A DNA stretch of 64,000 nucleotides from an uncultured Bacteroidota bacterium (GTDB lineage Bacteria > Bacteroidota > Bacteroidia > Flavobacteriales > Flavobacteriaceae). A program made the position numbers and the translations under genes. The stretch lies in assembly GCA_902557655.1 (NCBI GenBank), contig CACEAZ010000005.1, positions 1-64,000 of the forward strand, written 5' to 3'. Shown piece by piece: positions 10,466 through 19,638 of this stretch (position 1 is its first letter; each line of letters starts with the position of its first letter). The notes under the pieces are model-generated. The model saw nothing but the letters and a program-made list of their open reading frames with translations, did no database searches and was not told the origin of the DNA.

Positions 10466-11374
10466 TTAGAGGTTATGTTTTTTTATATAATTTATTCTTT
10501 CATCAATTTCATTTTTTTTCAAATCAAGCATGTTTTCAACTCCAAATTTTTCAACCGAAAATGAAGCTATTACATTTGCATAAATTAGCGCATTTGAAAT
10601 TGAATTAAAATCATAATTTTTTGATTTTGCCAAATAACTAGCAAAGCCACCTGCAAAAGAATCTCCTGCGCCAGTGGGATCGATAACATTATCTACCGGA
10701 TAACTTTTGCAAGTGAATTTATTTGAAGAAGAATAAACGCTTGCTCCATATTCACCTCTTTTCATGATAATATATTTTGGGCCCATAGTGAGAATACTTA
10801 CGACTCCTTCATTCAAATTATCACAACCTGAAAGCTGTAAAACTTCTTCATCATTAATACATATTAAGTCCACTTTTTTTATAACTTCTTTCAAAGATTC
10901 TAAGCTGTTATCCATCCAAAAGTTCATCGTATCAAGCATCGTAAAATCAGGTTTTTTATAAAATTGTTCAATGACTTTTATTTGAACCTTAGGGTCTAAA
11001 TTACCAAGAACAAGTACGTCGATCTCTGTGAAATTATCCGGTAACTCAGGATTAAATTTTTCTAGCACATTTACTTGTGTATCCAATGTATCTCTTGATT
11101 TCATATTTTCATGATATTTTCCTTCCCAGAAAAAAGTTTTACCGTTCTTATCAATTTGGACTTGAGAAACATCAATTCCTCTATCCTGAAAAAGATCAAT
11201 ATATTTTTTTGGAAAATCGCTTCCAACAATTGAAATAATTGCACATTCTACATCTCTTGTTTTTGCAGCCAGACTTGCAAATGGTGCTGACCCTCCCAAC
11301 ACTCTTTCTACTTTTCCAAATGGAGTTTCAATGGTGTCAAAGGCTAGGGTACCTACTATGATTATTTTACTCAT
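10466..11374 (-). CDS. PfkB-family carbohydrate/nucleoside kinase
   Basis: 302 residues with both ribokinase-family signatures: GGSAPFASLAA near residue 27 (substrate lid) and DPTGAGDSFAGGFASYLA near residue 235, with the catalytic Asp and the anion hole. The start MSKIIIVGTLAFDTIETPFG is typical of flavobacterial PfkB kinases found beside purF. Sitting between RNase H/purN and purF, it may phosphorylate a sugar or nucleoside linked to purine metabolism, but the substrate cannot be read from the sequence. Confidence 0.88.
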   Translation of the reverse strand: MSKIIIVGTLAFDTIETPFGKVERVLGGSAPFASLAAKTRDVECAIISIVGSDFPKKYIDLFQDRGIDVSQVQIDKNGKTFFWEGKYHENMKSRDTLDTQVNVLEKFNPELPDNFTEIDVLVLGNLDPKVQIKVIEQFYKKPDFTMLDTMNFWMDNSLESLKEVIKKVDLICINDEEVLQLSGCDNLNEGVVSILTMGPKYIIMKRGEYGASVYSSSNKFTCKSYPVDNVIDPTGAGDSFAGGFASYLAKSKNYDFNSISNALIYANVIASFSVEKFGVENMLDLKKNEIDERINYIKKHNL

Positions 11375-11419
11375 ATTTTAAATATATAAATGATAATTTT
11401 ATAATTGAAATAAAGAAGC

Positions 11420-12031
11420 TTATTTTCTTCCAAAGTCAGCAGGAATTTCCCCCCACAACTTGGTTTCCCATTTTTTTATTTTAACTGAAAAATTATTTTT
11501 TTTGATCCACAAAATGGCTCTTTCAATTAAAATAAAAACATCATTATTTTCTTCATTTCTTTTTAATTTTGTTTGACACTTCTTCTTATTAACCCAGCTG
11601 ATTGCTGTTATAGAATCTGAATATATAATTTTCTTTTTCTTTTGATTTTCCATCATTGCAATGCCATGAACCAATGCTAAAAATTCTCCGATATTATTTG
11701 TTGCATTTTTGAACGGACCCATTTTAAATAAAACTTCTTTAGTTTTAGTATCTACTCCTTGGTACTCCATTAATCCTGGATTACCACTTGATGCCGCATC
11801 GACTGATATTGAGTTTAAATCTGGACCATCATCCAGATTTTTAATATTCTTTGATTTCTTATAATTTTCATAGCCATTCGAAAAAGCATCTCTTGCCTCC
11901 TCTAAATTTTTAAAGCTTTTATACAAAGCTCCTTTCACATTTTTAATTTCATTTTGACACTCAGTCCATGAAAAATATACACCAGGATTATTTCCCTTCC
12001 AAACCACATAAAATTTTTTATTTCTCATCAC
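11420..12031 (-). CDS. Ribonuclease H with N-terminal hybrid-binding domain
   Basis: 203 residues. Residues 4-55 (KKFYVVWKGNNPGVYFSW, then KGALYKSFKNLEEARDAF) form the caulimovirus viroplasmin-type hybrid-binding domain. Residues about 73-203 form an RNase H domain with catalytic acidic residues in SVDAASSGNPG, NNIGEFLALVHG and IYSDS. The last acidic residue probably falls in the C-terminal PADFGRK segment. It should cut the RNA strand of RNA-DNA hybrids (R-loops, primers). The start overlaps the end of purN by 14 bp, indicating translational coupling. Starting at the second Met (12028) is equally possible. Confidence 0.9.
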   Translation of the reverse strand: MMRNKKFYVVWKGNNPGVYFSWTECQNEIKNVKGALYKSFKNLEEARDAFSNGYENYKKSKNIKNLDDGPDLNSISVDAASSGNPGLMEYQGVDTKTKEVLFKMGPFKNATNNIGEFLALVHGIAMMENQKKKKIIYSDSITAISWVNKKKCQTKLKRNEENNDVFILIERAILWIKKNNFSVKIKKWETKLWGEIPADFGRK

Positions 12032-12617
12032 TTAAAACTTTTATTATATCTTCTATAATTTTCGGAAAAAACTCCATTTCAAGGTTATGTATATTTTTTG
12101 CAAGTTCTTCAGAACTACAAGGATATTGAATGGTTAACTTTTTTTGAAAAATAATCTTACCTTCATCATAATTTTTATTTACATAATGAATAGTTATTCC
12201 ACTCTCCCTTTCTAAATTTTCAATAATCTTATTGTGTACATTCATTCCATACATTCCTTTTCCACCATATGCTGGTAATAAAGAAGGGTGAATGTTTATA
12301 ATTTTATTGGGAAACCTTTCTATTATATTTTCTGAAATTTTTAATAAAAACCCTGCTAATATTATTAACGAGGGATTAAATTTTTCGATTTCAATTAATG
12401 CACTGTTACTATTAAATTGATCTTTGTTTAAAATTAAAAAAGGAATATTTAATTTTTTTGACTTTTCTATGACACCTGCCTTATTATTATTTGTTATTAT
12501 GCACCATTCAATTTCATAAAATTTATCTCTAAAATAATTGATAATGTTTTCTGCATTTGATCCGTTACCAGAAGCAAGAATCAAGATCTTAACTTTTTTT
12601 GGTGAATTTATGTTCAC
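12018..12617 (-). CDS. purN: Phosphoribosylglycinamide formyltransferase
   Basis: 199 residues. Rossmann-type start with ILASGNGSNAENI (phosphate-binding loop), the catalytic Asn/His segment IINIHPSLLPAYGG, and the downstream acidic residue in NKNYDEGKIIF. It transfers a formyl group from 10-formyl-THF to GAR in purine synthesis. It is first in the minus-strand set leading to purF, so two purine genes bracket the RNase H and PfkB genes. It is divergent from acpP across about 80 bp. Confidence 0.93.
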   Translation of the reverse strand: MNINSPKKVKILILASGNGSNAENIINYFRDKFYEIEWCIITNNNKAGVIEKSKKLNIPFLILNKDQFNSNSALIEIEKFNPSLIILAGFLLKISENIIERFPNKIINIHPSLLPAYGGKGMYGMNVHNKIIENLERESGITIHYVNKNYDEGKIIFQKKLTIQYPCSSEELAKNIHNLEMEFFPKIIEDIIKVLSDEK

Positions 12618-12657
12618 AAATTTTTTTTTGAATGGGTTAAATTAAAATAAAGTTTTT

Positions 12658-12665
12658 TATTTTTG
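12658..12665 (+). promoter_or_regulatory. Putative -7 box for acpP-fabF
   Basis: TATTTTTG fits TAnnTTTG and lies 34 bp before the acpP ATG. The closest clear upstream TTG is 27 bp away, so only the -7 element is supported. Confidence 0.45.
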
Positions 12666-12699
12666 CACTCTAACTAAATATAAATAAAAAATTAAAGTT

Positions 12700-12930
12700 A
12701 TGTCAGATATCGCATCAAAAGTAAAAGCAATTATCGTAGATAAACTAGGAGTAGATGAAAGTGAAGTTGTTAACGAAGCAAGTTTCACAAATGACCTGGG
12801 AGCAGATTCACTTGACACAGTGGAATTAATTATGGAGTTTGAAAAAGAATTTGATATTCAAATTCCGGATGATCAAGCTGAAAATATTGCAACCGTTGGT
12901 CAAGCGATTTCTTATATAGAGAACTCATAA
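12700..12930 (+). CDS. acpP: Acyl carrier protein
   Basis: 76 acidic residues, the normal length. The phosphopantetheine attachment site is Ser37 in [20 protein letters not shown]. It carries growing acyl chains in type II fatty acid synthesis. fabF follows after 10 bp, the common acpP-fabF pairing, so the two are probably cotranscribed from the promoter at about 12658. Confidence 0.97.
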   Translation: MSDIASKVKAIIVDKLGVDESEVVNEASFTNDLGADSLDTVELIMEFEKEFDIQIPDDQAENIATVGQAISYIENS

Positions 12931-12940
12931 TTTTTTTCTT

Positions 12941-14191
12941 ATGGCTTTAAAACGAGTAGTTGTTACTGGTCTTGGAGCTCTTACACCAATCGGGAACAAC
13001 CTTAATGATTTTTGGACTGGTCTTATTGAAGGTAAGAGCGGTTCAGCCCCCATTACTTATTTTGACACAGAAAAATTTAAAACAAAATTTGCCTGTGAAC
13101 TAAAAAACTTTGATGTTTCGTTACACTTGGATAGAAAGCAACAAAGAAAAATGGATAGATTCACCCAGTACGGTATGGTCTCTACTGAAGAGGCAATTAA
13201 TCATTCTGGTCTTGATTTGGAAAAAATTGATAAATTAAGAGTAGGAGTAATATGGGGATCAGGAATTGGCGGAATTGAGACATTTCAAAATCAGATGCTA
13301 GATCATGCTTCGGGCGATGGTACTCCAAGATTTAATCCCTTTTTTATACCTAAAATGATTGCAGACATTACCCCTGGATACATATCAATGAAATATGGCT
13401 TTATGGGGCCAAACTATACAACAGTCTCTGCATGTGCGTCATCTGCCAACGCAATGGTTGATGCATTAAATTATATTAGGCTTGGCTATTGTGATGTTAT
13501 AGTAACGGGAGGTAGTGAAGCAGGGGTAAATATTGCTGGAATGGCAGGATTTAATGCAATGCATGCACTTTCAACAAGAAATGACGCCCCCGAATCTGCG
13601 TCAAGACCCTTTGACTCAACAAGAGATGGTTTTGTATTGGGAGAGGGAGCAGGCACATTAATTCTAGAAGAATATGAGCATGCAAAAGCAAGAGGTGCAA
13701 AAGTTTATGCAGAATTTCTTGGTGGAGGTTTATCCTCTGATGCACATCATATAACCGCACCACATCCGGAGGGTAACGGTGTGAAAGCAGTGATCAAAAA
13801 TTGTTTAAGGGATGCCAATATAAAATTAGAAGATGTAGATCTAATTAATACCCACGGTACTTCTACGCCTTTGGGTGATGTAGCTGAATTAAAGGCTATT
13901 GATTATATTTTTGGCGACCACGCTCCAAACATTAATATTAATTCAACGAAGTCTATGACTGGTCATTTACTTGGAGCCGCTGGAGCAGTTGAAGCAATTT
14001 CTGTTATTTTATCTTTAAACAATGGAATGGTTCCTCCAACAATTAATCATCAAAATATAGATGAAAATATAAATCCTAAATTAAACTTAACTCTCAATAA
14101 GCCTCAAAAAAGAGACTCTAAAATTGGAATGAGTAATACATTTGGGTTTGGTGGTCATAACGCCTGCGTATTGTTTAAAAAGTGGGATTAA
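12941..14191 (+). CDS. fabF: Beta-ketoacyl-ACP synthase II
   Basis: 416 residues. Condensing-enzyme triad: Cys165 in VSACASSANAMVDA, the first His in NTHGTSTPLGD (about 305) and the second His in SMTGHLLGAAGAVEA (about 342). It ends with NTFGFGGHNACVLF. It elongates acyl-ACP with malonyl-ACP in fatty acid synthesis. rnc starts only 1 bp after its stop, so acpP, fabF and rnc form one unit. Confidence 0.97.
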   Translation: MALKRVVVTGLGALTPIGNNLNDFWTGLIEGKSGSAPITYFDTEKFKTKFACELKNFDVSLHLDRKQQRKMDRFTQYGMVSTEEAINHSGLDLEKIDKLRVGVIWGSGIGGIETFQNQMLDHASGDGTPRFNPFFIPKMIADITPGYISMKYGFMGPNYTTVSACASSANAMVDALNYIRLGYCDVIVTGGSEAGVNIAGMAGFNAMHALSTRNDAPESASRPFDSTRDGFVLGEGAGTLILEEYEHAKARGAKVYAEFLGGGLSSDAHHITAPHPEGNGVKAVIKNCLRDANIKLEDVDLINTHGTSTPLGDVAELKAIDYIFGDHAPNININSTKSMTGHLLGAAGAVEAISVILSLNNGMVPPTINHQNIDENINPKLNLTLNKPQKRDSKIGMSNTFGFGGHNACVLFKKWD

Positions 14192-14192
14192 T

Positions 14193-14939
14193 ATGGTTTT
14201 TAATTTTAAGGAGTTATTCAATTTAAATAAAGACCCTTTTTATAAACCAATAAAAAACCTTCTTCAATTTCAACCAAAATCATTAAAGTATTATAAGCGT
14301 GCTTTTACTCACAGATCTCTTAATAAAAAAGATTTAAACGGTATAGCTGTGAATTACGAACGTTTAGAGTTTTTAGGAGACTCAATCTTAAGCTCTATTA
14401 TTTCATCATATTTATTTAAAAATATTCCTACTGGTTCTGAGGGATATTTAACGCAAATGAGATCTAAAATTGTAAGTAGAAGTCATTTAAATGAATTGGG
14501 TTTAGAACTAAACTTATTACAATTCGTTGAGTCAAATATTTCAGAAGAAAACTATGGTGATAATATACATGGTAATTTATTTGAAGCATTAATAGGGGCA
14601 ATTTTTTTAGATCGTGGTTACGCTTATTGTAAGAAATTTATTTTTCAGAAAGTAATTGATCCACATGTAGATTTAGAAAAGTTAAAAAACAAAGTAATTA
14701 GCTACAAGAGTCTTTTTATAGAGTGGTGTCAAAAAAATAAAAAGATTTATAACTATGAAACTTTTGAAGATAGTGGTAATGATCCCATTAAACACTTCTC
14801 TGTTAAACTTTCTATTGACAGTAAAATTATTTCAAAAGCGAGAGATACTTCAAAGAAAAAAGCCGAAGAAAAAGCTTCCAAAAGAGCCTTTTTTATGTTT
14901 CAAGAGGATATTTTAAAATATCAAAATCAAAATTCCTAG
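14193..14939 (+). CDS. rnc: Ribonuclease III
   Basis: 248 residues from MVFNFKELF. The frame is open 17 codons further into fabF, but the ATG at 14193, 1 bp after the fabF stop, fits family length. The catalytic signature is NYERLEFLGDSIL, with the second acidic site in NLFEALIGAIFLDRGY. A double-stranded-RNA-binding domain covers about residues 170-240 (KHFSVKLSID, TSKKKAEEKASKRAF). It cuts double-stranded RNA in rRNA maturation and RNA decay. The acpP-fabF-rnc order is widely conserved. Confidence 0.95.
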   Translation: MVFNFKELFNLNKDPFYKPIKNLLQFQPKSLKYYKRAFTHRSLNKKDLNGIAVNYERLEFLGDSILSSIISSYLFKNIPTGSEGYLTQMRSKIVSRSHLNELGLELNLLQFVESNISEENYGDNIHGNLFEALIGAIFLDRGYAYCKKFIFQKVIDPHVDLEKLKNKVISYKSLFIEWCQKNKKIYNYETFEDSGNDPIKHFSVKLSIDSKIISKARDTSKKKAEEKASKRAFFMFQEDILKYQNQNS

Positions 14940-14972
14940 AATAAGCGTATCTTTACAGAGAAACTTTTCATT

Positions 14973-15449
14973 TTGAACAACCATAAATTAAGTTTAAATC
15001 AATTTTCTGATAATTATCATCTAATTGCAATTCACTCAAGCCTTGAAGAGTATAGGCTAGCATTCTTTTTAAATGAAAAATTAAATATAAACTTAAAAAG
15101 AAAAAATAATGATATCAGTTTAAATGAAACAAAGGCAAATTATTCAGCCTATGAGTATTTGGAAGAAGCAATGTATTTAAATTGGATTTTTTTTTCTAAC
15201 AAATCATTAGTTTCAGAAGAATCAATAAATGAAGCATCAAATTTATTTAACCAAGAAAGTTTTGTTCAAAATGAAATCTGTCTTATAAATCAACCAAAAG
15301 GTGTTGATTATTTTTTAATTATTGAAAATGTAAAAAATAAGACATATGTTGAAAAAGTATTAAAAAAAATTTCAGAAATTAGAGGAGTAATTACTTCTTT
15401 TATTTCTGAAAAAAAATTAGAAAATAAAGAAAACTTGATTTTTTCATGA
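14973..15449 (+). CDS. IPExxxVDY-family protein
   Basis: 158 residues from a TTG at 14973; no ATG precedes the conserved part (HKLSLNQFSDNYHLIAIHSS). A small, function-unknown family carrying the motif IPExxxVDY is found in this position, between rnc and pyk, in Flavobacteriia. Here the motif is degenerate, INQPKGVDYFLI, keeping only I and VDY. The assignment therefore rests mainly on position, size and the VDYFL segment. It overlaps pyk by 4 bp (ATGA), so the two are translationally coupled. Confidence 0.72.
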   Translation: MNNHKLSLNQFSDNYHLIAIHSSLEEYRLAFFLNEKLNINLKRKNNDISLNETKANYSAYEYLEEAMYLNWIFFSNKSLVSEESINEASNLFNQESFVQNEICLINQPKGVDYFLIIENVKNKTYVEKVLKKISEIRGVITSFISEKKLENKENLIFS

Positions 15450-16882
15450 GCAAAATAAAATTTAAAAAAACAAAAATCGTTGCAACTCTTGGGCCAGGTT
15501 GTAATAACAAAACAACTCTATCTAAATTGATTAGATCGGGAGTAAATGTGTTCAGAATTAACTTTTCCCACGCTACTTATGATGAAGTAGATCAAAATAT
15601 AGAATTGATAAGAAATCTTAATAATGAGCTTGGTTCAAATGTTGCAATACTTGCAGATCTTCAGGGTCCAAAAATAAGAGTTGGAAAAATGGAAGAAGGT
15701 GTTATTTTTAAAAAAGGAGACCTATTTACACTTAATAGTTCAAAAGATTTTATTGGAAATAAAGAAAGCGCATCTCTTTCTTATAAAGATTTTGCAAAAG
15801 ATGTAAAGAAGGGCGATAAAGTTTTAATTGATGATGGAAAATTAATGTTTGAAGTTATTTCAACAAACAAAAAAGATGAGGTTAAATTAAAAAATATACA
15901 AGGAGGTATTCTATCTTCAAAAAAGGGAGTTAACCTTCCAAACACAAAAATTTCCACCCCTTCTTTAACCAAAAAAGATAAAAAAGATTTGCTTTACGCT
16001 ATTGAAAACGAGTTAGATTGGATTGCGCTATCATTTGTCAGAGATGCTAAGGACATGATAAATCTAAGAAACATAATCGAAAAAGAATCCGATGAGAAAA
16101 TACCTATAATAGCTAAGATCGAAAAACCTGAAGCAATAGAAAATATCGATGAAATAATTCAAAATTCTGATGGAATTATGGTAGCTAGAGGAGATTTGGG
16201 AATTGAAATACCATCCGAGGAAGTACCCTTAATTCAAAAGAGAATTGTTTACTTAGCCAAAAAGCATAGAATTCCTGTGATCATTGCTACCCAGATGATG
16301 GAAAGCATGATTGACAGTCTTAAGCCTAGTAGAGCTGAAGTAAATGATGTTGCAAATTCTATAATGGACGGAGCTGATGCTGTTATGCTTTCTGCAGAAA
16401 CATCTGTTGGTCAATATCCAGTAGAAGTAGTTTCTCAAATCGCAAAAATTATTTCGTCTGTTGAATATTCGGATATGATTTCAGTACCAGAATCTCCACC
16501 TAAAATTAAAACAAATAGATATACCACAAAATTCATTTGCTATCACGCTGCACAAATTGCAAATGAAACAAATATTGCTGCAATTACTACATTAACTCAA
16601 AGCGGTTACACTGGATTTCAGGTTTCCTCATGGAGACCTCATTCAAATATTCTTGTATTTACATCAAATAAAAGAATACTATGTAGATTAAATTTACTCT
16701 GGGGAGTTAAAGCTTTTTACTACAATAGAAGTGTTTCGACCGATAAAACTATTGAAGAAATTAATGAAATTGTAAATAAAAAAGGATTTGCAAAAAAAGG
16801 AGATAGGGTTATTAATCTTGCTGCAATGCCTGTAAAGGAAAGTGGTATGGTAAATACACTTAAAATTTCAGAAATAAAGTAA
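15446..16882 (+). CDS. pyk: Pyruvate kinase
   Basis: 478 residues. Signatures in order: KIVATLGPGCNN, FRINFSHATYDE, ADLQGPKIRVG, the active-site block IAKIEKPEAIENIDEII then VARGDLGIEIP, ATQMMESM, and LSAETSVGQYP. It makes pyruvate and ATP from phosphoenolpyruvate in glycolysis. A full C-terminal allosteric domain is present. It begins by ATGA overlap with the preceding gene and faces the asparaginase gene with a 1-bp gap and no visible terminator. Confidence 0.97.
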   Translation: MSKIKFKKTKIVATLGPGCNNKTTLSKLIRSGVNVFRINFSHATYDEVDQNIELIRNLNNELGSNVAILADLQGPKIRVGKMEEGVIFKKGDLFTLNSSKDFIGNKESASLSYKDFAKDVKKGDKVLIDDGKLMFEVISTNKKDEVKLKNIQGGILSSKKGVNLPNTKISTPSLTKKDKKDLLYAIENELDWIALSFVRDAKDMINLRNIIEKESDEKIPIIAKIEKPEAIENIDEIIQNSDGIMVARGDLGIEIPSEEVPLIQKRIVYLAKKHRIPVIIATQMMESMIDSLKPSRAEVNDVANSIMDGADAVMLSAETSVGQYPVEVVSQIAKIISSVEYSDMISVPESPPKIKTNRYTTKFICYHAAQIANETNIAAITTLTQSGYTGFQVSSWRPHSNILVFTSNKRILCRLNLLWGVKAFYYNRSVSTDKTIEEINEIVNKKGFAKKGDRVINLAAMPVKESGMVNTLKISEIK

Positions 16883-16883
16883 T

Positions 16884-17837
16884 CTAATTTTTATAAAGCA
16901 AAATCTGTTTTTGCCCGTCTTTGTTTACATAGGCCCTATACATTCCTGGGGTATTAAAATCCATAACAATATTTGAATATTTGTCAATTCCAATCATTCC
17001 GCCATCACCTCCAATTCCTCCTATCTTTAGATGAACTACCTTTGACATAGCTTTTTCCAAATCAAAATCATGATTTTCTAGCAAGGACGAAACTTGATAG
17101 GCAGCAACCGTTCTTATAAAATATTCACCCGATCCAGTGGATGAAATACCACATGTATTGTTGTTAGCATAAGTCCCAGCTCCAATTATCGGTGAATCTC
17201 CAATTCTCCCCCATTTTTTATTTGTCATACCACCAGTTGAGGTACCAGCTACAATATCTCCGTTATGATCGATAGCAACGCAACCAACGGTTCCGTATTT
17301 ATTATCTTCTTTTTTATTTAAGAGTTGATTGTATCTAAATTTTGTGTGAAAATATTCATTTTCAACAATCTCAATATTTCTATCTTTTGCAAATTTTTCA
17401 GCTCCTTTTCCAGAAAGAAACACGTGATCAGAATGATTCATCACATCTGCCGCAAGTGTAATAGGATTTTTAACATTCGACGTTCCAGATGAGGCACCCG
17501 CATTAAGATCGTTTCCCCTCATTATTGATGCGTCATTTTCCACTCTTCCTTCACTATTAAAAACACTTCCTTTTCCTGCATTGAATAGCGGTGAATCTTC
17601 TAAAATTCTAATTGTTTCAATAACAGCTAATTCACTAGATTTACCTTCATTTAATAGTTTCCAACCCTTTGAAATAGCTTCGTCTAGTTTGTTAATTATT
17701 GAATCTTCTTTTGACTTAGAAATATTTTCCTTTAAAATAATTCCGGCTCCTCCATGTATAACAATTGCAATCCTATTTTCATCATTATTATTGCAGCTAA
17801 AAAGTAGAATAATTAGAAGACACAAATATTTTTTCAT
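16884..17837 (-). CDS. Isoaspartyl peptidase/L-asparaginase, lipoprotein form
   Basis: 317 residues. It starts with a lipoprotein-like signal (MKKYLCLLIILLFSC, Cys15), suggesting a membrane-anchored protein outside the cytoplasm. It then shows the Ntn-hydrolase plant-type asparaginase fold: IVIHGGAG, FNAGKGSVFN, DASIM, the autocleavage and catalytic Thr in KYGTVGCVA (about residue 183), STGGMTNKKWGRIGDSPIIGAGTYA, and STGSGEYFIR. It probably removes beta-aspartyl residues from peptides or hydrolyses asparagine. The proenzyme should self-cleave before the Thr. It is convergent with pyk and divergent from the ALDH gene. Confidence 0.9.
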   Translation of the reverse strand: MKKYLCLLIILLFSCNNNDENRIAIVIHGGAGIILKENISKSKEDSIINKLDEAISKGWKLLNEGKSSELAVIETIRILEDSPLFNAGKGSVFNSEGRVENDASIMRGNDLNAGASSGTSNVKNPITLAADVMNHSDHVFLSGKGAEKFAKDRNIEIVENEYFHTKFRYNQLLNKKEDNKYGTVGCVAIDHNGDIVAGTSTGGMTNKKWGRIGDSPIIGAGTYANNNTCGISSTGSGEYFIRTVAAYQVSSLLENHDFDLEKAMSKVVHLKIGGIGGDGGMIGIDKYSNIVMDFNTPGMYRAYVNKDGQKQILLYKN

Positions 17838-17888
17838 AACCTTTTAATATAAAGAAATCCTTATCTTCGTCAAGTTAAATAATTTATC

Positions 17889-19421
17889 ATGAATATTGAA
17901 AACTCACTAAAAAAATTAGGCTTATCCAGCCACAATATTGGAACTTCAACAGGCAGTAATTATTTCAGCAACGGAGATTCAATTAGTAGCTACTCGCCAG
18001 TAGATGGAAAAGAAATTGGAACGGTTTCAACAACAACACATGAAGACTATAATAAGGTTGTAGAAAGCGCCCAATCTGCTTTTAAGTATTGGAGAACTAT
18101 TCCTGCTCCACAAAGAGGTGAAATTGTAAGACAATTTGGAAATAAGCTTAGAGAATTAAAAGATCCACTTGGAGTTTTAGTTTCCTATGAAATGGGTAAA
18201 AGCTTTCAAGAAGGATTAGGTGAGGTTCAAGAAATGATTGATATATGTGATTTTGCTGTTGGTCTTTCTAGACAATTACATGGATTAACCATGCATAGTG
18301 AAAGACCTGGCCATAGAATGTATGAGCAATATCATCCACTAGGGATTGTTGGTATCATTTCAGCATTTAATTTCCCTGTAGCTGTATGGTCTTGGAATAC
18401 GGCACTTGCTTGGATATGTGGTGATGTATGTGTTTGGAAGCCCAGTGAAAAAACACCACTTTGCTCAGTTGCATGTCAAAAGATTATTGCAGATATATTA
18501 AAAGAAAATAATTTACCTGAAGGAATTTCATGTTTAATAAATGGTGATTATAAAGTTGGAGAATACATGACCAAGGACAAAAGAATCCCACTTATTTCTG
18601 CAACTGGTTCAACGAGAATGGGTAAAATTGTTGCAAGTGAAGTAGGCGCTAGATTAGGAAAATCATTATTAGAGCTTGGAGGAAACAATGCGATTATTGT
18701 CACACCGGACGCAGATGTTAAGATGACAGTGATGGGTGCAGTTTTTGGTGCGGTTGGTACTGCAGGTCAAAGATGCACCTCAACAAGAAGATTAATTATA
18801 CATGAAGATATTTACAATGAAGTGCGTGATGCGGTTGTAAATGCATACAAACAAATTAAAATTGGAAATCCACTTGATCAATCAAATCATGTGGGACCTG
18901 TAATCGACAAATTAGCTGTTGATATGTATTCCAAGGCTTTGGATAAGGTAGTTGAGGAAGGTGGAAATATCATTGTTGAAGGTGGTGTTTTAGAAGGTGA
19001 AGGATATGAAAGTGGCTGTTATGTGAAACCTGCTATTGCTGAGGCAAAACCAGATTTTCACATTGTTCAAGAAGAAACTTTTGCACCAATTTTATACTTA
19101 CTTAAGTATTCTGGACCGGTAACCAATGCAATTGAAATTCAAAATAATGTTACACAAGGATTGTCTTCAGCAATTATGACAAACAACCTTAAGGAAGCTG
19201 AGAAATTTCTTTCAGCTGCTGGTTCAGATTGTGGAATAGCTAATGTAAATATTGGTACTTCAGGCGCTGAAATCGGCGGTGCATTTGGTGGTGAAAAAGA
19301 TACTGGTGGTGGTAGAGAATCAGGTTCAGATGCTTGGAAAATCTACATGCGAAGACAAACAAATACAATCAATTATACAGACGATCTTCCTCTAGCTCAG
19401 GGAATTAAATTTGATCTTTAA
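17889..19421 (+). CDS. Aldehyde dehydrogenase, ALDH7 (aminoadipate-semialdehyde) type
   Basis: 510 residues. Catalytic Glu262 lies in LLELGGNNAII and Cys296 in TAGQRCTSTRR; FNFPVAVWSWN and WKPSEKTP form the cofactor region. The stretch QLHGLTMHSERPGHRMYEQYHPLG and the ending GGGRESGSDAWKIYMRRQT match the antiquitin/ALDH7 group, whose known members oxidise alpha-aminoadipate semialdehyde (piperideine-6-carboxylate) in lysine breakdown. No other lysine-degradation gene is in the window. A near-match -7 box (TATCTTCG, 17862-17869) lies 19 bp upstream. Its stop shares TTAA (19418-19421) with the convergent XRE gene. Confidence 0.9.
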   Translation: MNIENSLKKLGLSSHNIGTSTGSNYFSNGDSISSYSPVDGKEIGTVSTTTHEDYNKVVESAQSAFKYWRTIPAPQRGEIVRQFGNKLRELKDPLGVLVSYEMGKSFQEGLGEVQEMIDICDFAVGLSRQLHGLTMHSERPGHRMYEQYHPLGIVGIISAFNFPVAVWSWNTALAWICGDVCVWKPSEKTPLCSVACQKIIADILKENNLPEGISCLINGDYKVGEYMTKDKRIPLISATGSTRMGKIVASEVGARLGKSLLELGGNNAIIVTPDADVKMTVMGAVFGAVGTAGQRCTSTRRLIIHEDIYNEVRDAVVNAYKQIKIGNPLDQSNHVGPVIDKLAVDMYSKALDKVVEEGGNIIVEGGVLEGEGYESGCYVKPAIAEAKPDFHIVQEETFAPILYLLKYSGPVTNAIEIQNNVTQGLSSAIMTNNLKEAEKFLSAAGSDCGIANVNIGTSGAEIGGAFGGEKDTGGGRESGSDAWKIYMRRQTNTINYTDDLPLAQGIKFDL

Positions 19422-19636
19422 TCGCTAGGAAGTTTAAACAAATCTTCCACTTTACAACCAAGTGTTTTAGCAATCTTTAATGCCAATACAGTTGATGGAA
19501 CATAAATGCCATTTTCAATCGCATTTATGCTTTTCCTTGAGACATTCGCACTCTCTGAAAGATCTTGCTGAGTTAACCCCGCAGATTTTCGAATTTCTTG
19601 AAGATTATTTAAAAGATTTTTGTGATTTCTACCCAA
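19418..19636 (-). CDS. XRE-family helix-turn-helix regulator
   Basis: 72 residues. It is a single Cro/CI-type HTH (IRKSAGLTQQDLSESANVSRKSINAIENG, about 14-43), followed by LALKIAKTLGCKVEDLF, and has no sensor domain. This resembles the small YgzD/YozG-like regulators often encoded with membrane proteins. It is the last gene of a three-gene minus-strand cassette, 2 bp after the membrane protein at 19639. It is the obvious candidate to bind the dyad at 20531-20580 and repress its own operon; this is inferred, not shown. Its stop overlaps the ALDH stop. Confidence 0.92.
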   Translation of the reverse strand: MGRNHKNLLNNLQEIRKSAGLTQQDLSESANVSRKSINAIENGIYVPSTVLALKIAKTLGCKVEDLFKLPSD

Positions 19637-19638
19637 AA

